From Thermococcus litoralis DSM 5473 (GTDB lineage: Archaea; Methanobacteriota_B; Thermococci; Thermococcales; Thermococcaceae), in the NCBI RefSeq assembly GCF_000246985.2, contig NC_022084.1:1643819-1707818 (forward strand): a stretch of DNA of 64,000 nucleotides, read 5' to 3'. Below the pieces are notes generated by a model. The model had not been told where the DNA came from. It did no database searches and saw only the letters and a program-made list of their open reading frames with translations. Position 1 is the stretch's first letter. Each line of letters starts with the position of its first letter. The translations under genes were made by a program, and so were the position numbers. Shown piece after piece: positions 60,498 through 64,000 of the stretch.

Positions 60498-61700
60498 TTA
60501 AAAGCGGAACAGGATAACCTCTACCTCCTCCCCTTCCTCGAGTATCTCAACGTTTTCTGGAATATCAACAAACCCATCTGCTTCTATAAAGCTTGTGACC
60601 GCTCCACTGCCTTTTAAGATCGGTTTTGCGATTTCTCCTTCTAGCTTAACCGGTAAAAACTGTCTTCTACCTTTGACGGAAAACACCTTATGGGCCAACT
60701 TCTTTTTGATTCTTTGGGTTTCAAACTCTCCGCCTAGGAGCTTCCTAATCAGTGGGGCAACGAGAAGGGTGAAGTTCGTTAGACAAGAAGTTGGATATCC
60801 CGGAAGTCCAAAAATAGGTTTTCCATCTATAACCCCGATTATTGTTGGTTTGCCGGGCTGTATGGCTATTCCATGCACTTTTATCTCCCCAAGCTCTTCT
60901 ATTATTGATGCCGTTAAGTCCCTCGTCCCTCCACTTGCTCCGCCAGAGAGGATTACTATGTCATACTTAAGCCCCTCAAGTATTTTCTCTTTCAAGCTCT
61001 CCTCATTGTCCCTTGCTATTCCGAGGAAGTATGCTTCGCCTCCAAGTTCTCTAACGGCATCGCTTACAGCCCTTCCGTTAATATCGTAAATTTTTCCCCG
61101 TTTGAGGTCTTCTCCGGGTAAGATGACCTCATTCCCTGTGCTGATCACTGCAACTTTGGGTTTTGCAAAGACCTTCACCTTGCTTATCCCTACGGCAGAG
61201 AGAAGGGCAGTTTCCTTGAAGCCAAGTTTTGTCCCCTTCTTTAAAAGAAGAGTTCCCTTTGGAATATCTGTCCCCGCTTTCATTACACCCGCTTGGGGAT
61301 ACGTAGGCTTGGTGATTATTACCTCGTCTCCTTTTCTTTCCACTATCTCGAACTCTATTACAGCATCGGCTCCTTTTGGTAACACCGCTCCGGTTGAGAT
61401 GTATGCGGCTTCTCCTTCGCCGAGCTCAATTTGGGGCTCTTCCCCGGCATGAATTTCTCCAATTACCTTAAGAACTACCGGATTGCTCTCACTCGCGTTC
61501 CAGGTGTCTTGACTCCTAACCGCGTATCCATCTACCGTTGCCCTATCAAAGGGCGGAACATCTATGGGGGAGTGTATATCTTCCGCAAGAACCCTTCCAA
61601 GAGCTTCTTCCAGGGCAACTTCTTCAATTTTCGGCTTGAGCGGTAGGGAGTTAATGATTTTTAGTGCTTCCTCAAGAGGAACAACCTTCAAAAATGCCAT
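60498..61700 (-). CDS. moeA: Molybdopterin molybdenumtransferase MoeA
   Basis: A 400-residue MoeA: SPIDVPPFDRATVDGYAVRS, GEAAYISTGAVLPKGADAVI, VAVISTGNEVILPGE, ILSGGASGGTRDL and GLPGYPTSCLTNFTLLVAP. In Thermococcales it probably serves tungsten cofactor synthesis for aldehyde oxidoreductases. The ATG at 61700 follows GGTGATAAA. An in-frame ORF extension to 61793 crosses the acidic-protein gene and is rejected. Confidence 0.95.
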   Translation of the reverse strand: MAFLKVVPLEEALKIINSLPLKPKIEEVALEEALGRVLAEDIHSPIDVPPFDRATVDGYAVRSQDTWNASESNPVVLKVIGEIHAGEEPQIELGEGEAAYISTGAVLPKGADAVIEFEIVERKGDEVIITKPTYPQAGVMKAGTDIPKGTLLLKKGTKLGFKETALLSAVGISKVKVFAKPKVAVISTGNEVILPGEDLKRGKIYDINGRAVSDAVRELGGEAYFLGIARDNEESLKEKILEGLKYDIVILSGGASGGTRDLTASIIEELGEIKVHGIAIQPGKPTIIGVIDGKPIFGLPGYPTSCLTNFTLLVAPLIRKLLGGEFETQRIKKKLAHKVFSVKGRRQFLPVKLEGEIAKPILKGSGAVTSFIEADGFVDIPENVEILEEGEEVEVILFRF

Positions 61701-61756
61701 TTTATCACCCGGATAAAGAAGGAGAAAAGGATTAATAAAATTGTTGGATGAGAGGG

Positions 61757-61939
61757 TTACCACTCTTCTTCCTCGTCCCAGTCTTCGTCCCACTCCTCTT
61801 CAAAATCTTCCTCCCAGTCTTCCTCTTCCCATTCTTCTTCATCCCAGTCCTCATCCCAATCTTCTTCCCATTCTTCCTCTTCGAAGAGCTCCTCTTCCTC
61901 TTCATAATCCTCGACTTTCTTTTTCTTGGGAGGTTGCAT
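61757..61939 (-). CDS. Extremely acidic small protein (Glu/Asp/Trp repeats)
   Basis: A 60-residue protein starting MQPPKKKKVEDYEEEEELFE, then about 40 residues composed only of E, D, W and a few F in near-repeats of EEEWEEDWDEDWDE. Strong RBS GAGGTGATAAAC before ATG 61939. It is probably disordered and could bind basic proteins, RNA-binding partners or metal ions. The repeat pattern at DNA level suggests slippage-driven growth. It has no recognisable family. It lies upstream of moeA (57 bases, same strand). Confidence 0.75.
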   Translation of the reverse strand: MQPPKKKKVEDYEEEEELFEEEEWEEDWDEDWDEEEWEEEDWEEDFEEEWDEDWDEEEEW

Positions 61940-62109
61940 GTTTATCACCTCCGCCCCCTCTAGGGGCATTCTTATCTCTGCAGCCAAGGTTTATAAACTT
62001 TATCAAAAAATTTTTCAAGTTTTACAGCTTTGTTTCCAAATTCAACCAGTTTTCCTGCTTTTTTGTGTTTTCCTTAATGTTTTTAATGTCCTCACGTGAT
62101 TTATCAATC

Positions 62110-62883
62110 ATGAGGGTTGCGGTTGTTACTGAAAATGCGAGGGTGTACTACCTTGCAACAAAGGTCTTACGTGAGTATAAAATCCCTTTTTACAGCCTTA
62201 AGCTTACAGATAGGATCCCCTTTGATGTTGAGGTCGTTCTGACGAGCTTGGAGGAGTACGATAAAATAAATTTCCCGGTCAAGATAGCGGTTGTAAATGA
62301 GAACTTCATAGACGAACTGCTGGCGAGGCTTGAAGGGAGAAAAAGGTTTAAGAACATATACATTGCCATAGATCCCGGGGAGAGGCCGGGAGTGGCCGTT
62401 GTTGCAGACAACCGGGTAATTGAGGTCTATCATCTCAAAAATCCTAAGGACGTTGGCACGATCTTAGAGCTTTTGGAGAAGTATCCCAAGGCAAAGATTA
62501 AGATAGGACATGGGGCAAAAAGACATCGAATATTAATGCTTAAAAGCCTCGCTTCAGTGCTTGGTGAGGATTTTCCAATTATACTCGTGAATGAGAGGGG
62601 CACAACCCCAAAGGTTGGTGGGATAGAAATCTCTCAGGTGCAGGATATAGTTGCCTCGATAAACATAGCTTTAAGAGATGGAAGAGAGGTTAAATTGGGG
62701 GAGCTCATCCATGCTGGTGAACCTACAAAGGGTGAAATTGAGTATATAAAAACCCGGAGCCGAGAATTGAGTAATGGTAAAATAACAATCTCGTCGAAGC
62801 TTGCGAGAGAAGTGGCTAAGGGAAATTTGACCCTGGAAGAAGCGATTGAAATTCATAAAAAGAAAAAGGGTGATAAAAAATGA
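62110..62883 (+). CDS. RuvC/YqgF-like RNase H-fold protein
   Basis: A 257-residue protein. An N-terminal domain of about 80 residues ([20 protein letters not shown]) is followed by a domain with [19 protein letters not shown] (Asp88), ILVNERGTT (Glu162) and [14 protein letters not shown] (Asp179). This order D-P-G, E and D is that of RuvC and YqgF nucleases. The rest (215-257) is basic. It may process DNA or RNA branches, but no named archaeal protein is known to me. The start follows GTGATTTATC. The stop overlaps the CDC48 start by four bases. Confidence 0.65.
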   Translation: MRVAVVTENARVYYLATKVLREYKIPFYSLKLTDRIPFDVEVVLTSLEEYDKINFPVKIAVVNENFIDELLARLEGRKRFKNIYIAIDPGERPGVAVVADNRVIEVYHLKNPKDVGTILELLEKYPKAKIKIGHGAKRHRILMLKSLASVLGEDFPIILVNERGTTPKVGGIEISQVQDIVASINIALRDGREVKLGELIHAGEPTKGEIEYIKTRSRELSNGKITISSKLAREVAKGNLTLEEAIEIHKKKKGDKK

Positions 62884-64000
62884 TTTTTGGGAAGGAAGAA
62901 ACCAAAGAAGAAATAAAATTGAGGGTTGCTGAAGCGTTAAAGCGAGATGTTGGTAGGGGGATAGTTAGGTTTGATAGAAAGTATCAAAAGCAGCTTGGTG
63001 TTGAACCCGGAGATATAGTGGAGCTGGAAGGAGAGAGGAAAACCGCAGCAATAGTTGAAAATGCTCATCCTGACGATAGAGGCCTTGACATAATAAGAAT
63101 GGACGGCTATATTAGGAGAAATGCGGGAGTTAGCATAGGGGATTACGTCACGGTAAGGAAAGCGGAGGTTCAAGAAGCAAAGAGGGTCGTTTTGGCGCCG
63201 GCACAAAAGGGGGTCTATCTCCAGATTCCGGGTGAGCTCGTTAAAAGAAACCTCCTCGGAAGGCCAGTAGTTAAAGGAGACCTAATCGTGGCAAGTGGAA
63301 GGGAGACAGAATTCTATACCGGCTCCCCATTTGATGAGCTGTTTAGGGGCTTCTTTGAGAGCCTTCCTTTGGGATTTGGCGAGCTTAAGTTCATCGTTGT
63401 GAACACTAATCCAAAAGGGATCGTTCAGATAACCTACAACACCGAAATAGAAGTTCTTCCACAGGCGGTAGAGGTTAAAGAGGAAAAAGTACCTGAAGTT
63501 ACCTATGAGGACATTGGAGGCCTTAAAGAAGCCATCCAAAAGATTAGAGAAATGGTAGAGCTTCCTCTTAAGCATCCGGAGCTATTTGAGAGACTTGGCA
63601 TTGAGCCGCCTAAGGGTGTTTTGCTCTATGGCCCTCCTGGTACTGGTAAGACTTTGTTGGCTAAGGCTGTTGCCAATGAGGCTAATGCTCATTTTATAGC
63701 GATTAATGGTCCAGAAATCATGAGCAAATACTACGGAGAAAGCGAAGAGAGGCTAAGGGAGATCTTTAAGGAGGCAGAGGAAAACGCTCCGAGCATAATC
63801 TTCATTGACGAGGTTGACGCAATAGCTCCAAAGAGAGAAGAAGTTACAGGCGAAGTTGAGAAGAGAGTTGTTTCTCAGCTTTTAACCTTGATGGACGGCT
63901 TGAAGAGCAGGGGCAAGGTCATAGTAATAGCCGCTACTAACAGACCCGATGCTTTAGATCCTGCCCTTAGAAGGCCTGGTAGGTTTGATAGGGAGATTGA
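62880..64000 (+). CDS. CDC48/VCP-type AAA ATPase, N-terminal part (3' end outside window)
   Basis: The first 373 residues of a CDC48-like AAA ATPase. The N domain (about 1-190) has double-psi barrel features ([34 protein letters not shown]). The first AAA module follows with [20 protein letters not shown], Walker [13 protein letters not shown], pore loop [15 protein letters not shown], Walker [15 protein letters not shown] and [19 protein letters not shown]. It unfolds proteins for the proteasome. The reading frame runs off the window at 64000. The start overlaps the upstream stop (ATGA). Confidence 0.95.
   Translation, partial: MIFGKEETKEEIKLRVAEALKRDVGRGIVRFDRKYQKQLGVEPGDIVELEGERKTAAIVENAHPDDRGLDIIRMDGYIRRNAGVSIGDYVTVRKAEVQEAKRVVLAPAQKGVYLQIPGELVKRNLLGRPVVKGDLIVASGRETEFYTGSPFDELFRGFFESLPLGFGELKFIVVNTNPKGIVQITYNTEIEVLPQAVEVKEEKVPEVTYEDIGGLKEAIQKIREMVELPLKHPELFERLGIEPPKGVLLYGPPGTGKTLLAKAVANEANAHFIAINGPEIMSKYYGESEERLREIFKEAEENAPSIIFIDEVDAIAPKREEVTGEVEKRVVSQLLTLMDGLKSRGKVIVIAATNRPDALDPALRRPGRFDREI

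Noticed and set aside
61741..62109. Long N-terminal extension of the RuvC-like gene (Leu/Pro-rich)
   Set aside because: It is the antisense shadow of the acidic repeat gene. It has no RBS and the ATG at 62110 has a GTGAT-type site.
1..64000. CRISPR array
   Set aside because: No series of equal direct repeats with equal spacers was seen; the only tandem-like repeats are within coding sequence (calcium repeats, acidic repeats).
1..64000. Replication origin
   Set aside because: No Orc1/Cdc6 gene or cluster of origin recognition boxes was recognised; the MCM-like gene alone is no evidence.

Overview
The window is a chromosomal segment of a hyperthermophilic archaeon of the order Thermococcales, most likely the genus Thermococcus. 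The signs are archaeal translation and RNA factors (SRP54, RNase P component 4, Sua5, CDC48), GGTGAT-type ribosome binding sites 4-6 bases before starts, TTTATA-type TATA boxes, HypC/HypD, a DUF504 protein, an alanine aminotransferase of the Pyrococcus type, and a 5S rRNA with the Thermococcales sequence. The pyrrolidone-carboxylate peptidase has Glu80, Cys143 and His167 at the positions I remember for the Thermococcus litoralis enzyme, so T. litoralis or a close relative is my best guess. That guess comes from memory, not from a search.

Layout. 1-13.3 kb, all on the plus strand, looks AT-richer than the rest by eye. It is an amino-acid and peptide catabolic block: a sodium symporter (cut by the window edge), an M20 amidohydrolase, Pcp, a NYN protein with altered acidic residues, an Lrp-like regulator, a complete oligopeptide ABC transporter (SBP-DppBCDF, with dppC frameshifted), two Asp/Glu/hydantoin-type racemases flanking a DUF917 protein, and an M29/NicX-like metalloenzyme. 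It reads like one uptake and processing pathway for cyclised, N-blocked or D-configured amino acid derivatives, and is my main candidate for an undescribed system.

13.3-38 kb is housekeeping and small conserved genes: MBL hydrolase, DUF504, TatD, DHPS-like, an ABC exporter, Nudix, PfkB, a DapA-like aldolase, hypCD, alanine aminotransferase, MoaD-like, GfcR, SRP54, an MFS transporter with a palindromic operator, DUF89 and an MTAP-family phosphorylase. It also holds tRNA-Arg(CCT) and tRNA-Gly(GCC). Three convincing C/D box sRNAs and one weaker candidate sit in short intergenic gaps. A 35-residue ORF with a perfect ribosome binding site and a decayed cupin pseudogene are also present.

38-51 kb, mostly minus strand, holds a nucleotidyltransferase, a solenoid protein, Sua5, a glycosyltransferase, a secreted CWB2-domain protein, asparagine synthetase, a GPN-loop GTPase and a MinD-like ATPase. 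A PIN-PilT-type ATPase on the plus strand is interrupted exactly in its Walker A motif by a 594-residue intein carrying a LAGLIDADG-type endonuclease region. After it lies a decayed IS200/IS605 end that resembles a TnpB omega-RNA without its tnpB.

51-64 kb holds Maf, a calcium-repeat/transglutaminase lipoprotein, a PHP phosphoesterase and the methylmalonyl-CoA genes (B12-binding subunit, MeaB-type GTPase, epimerase), which share a TTGGAT-N5-ATCCAA palindrome. A 5S rRNA gene diverges from an MCM-helicase-like protein lacking a Walker A motif, apparently using one palindromic TATA box for both. Then come RNase P Rnp4, SerS, MoeA, an extremely acidic 60-residue protein, a RuvC/YqgF-like protein overlapping CDC48, and CDC48 itself, cut by the window end. 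At least four loci show single-base indels, which may be assembly errors rather than biology.
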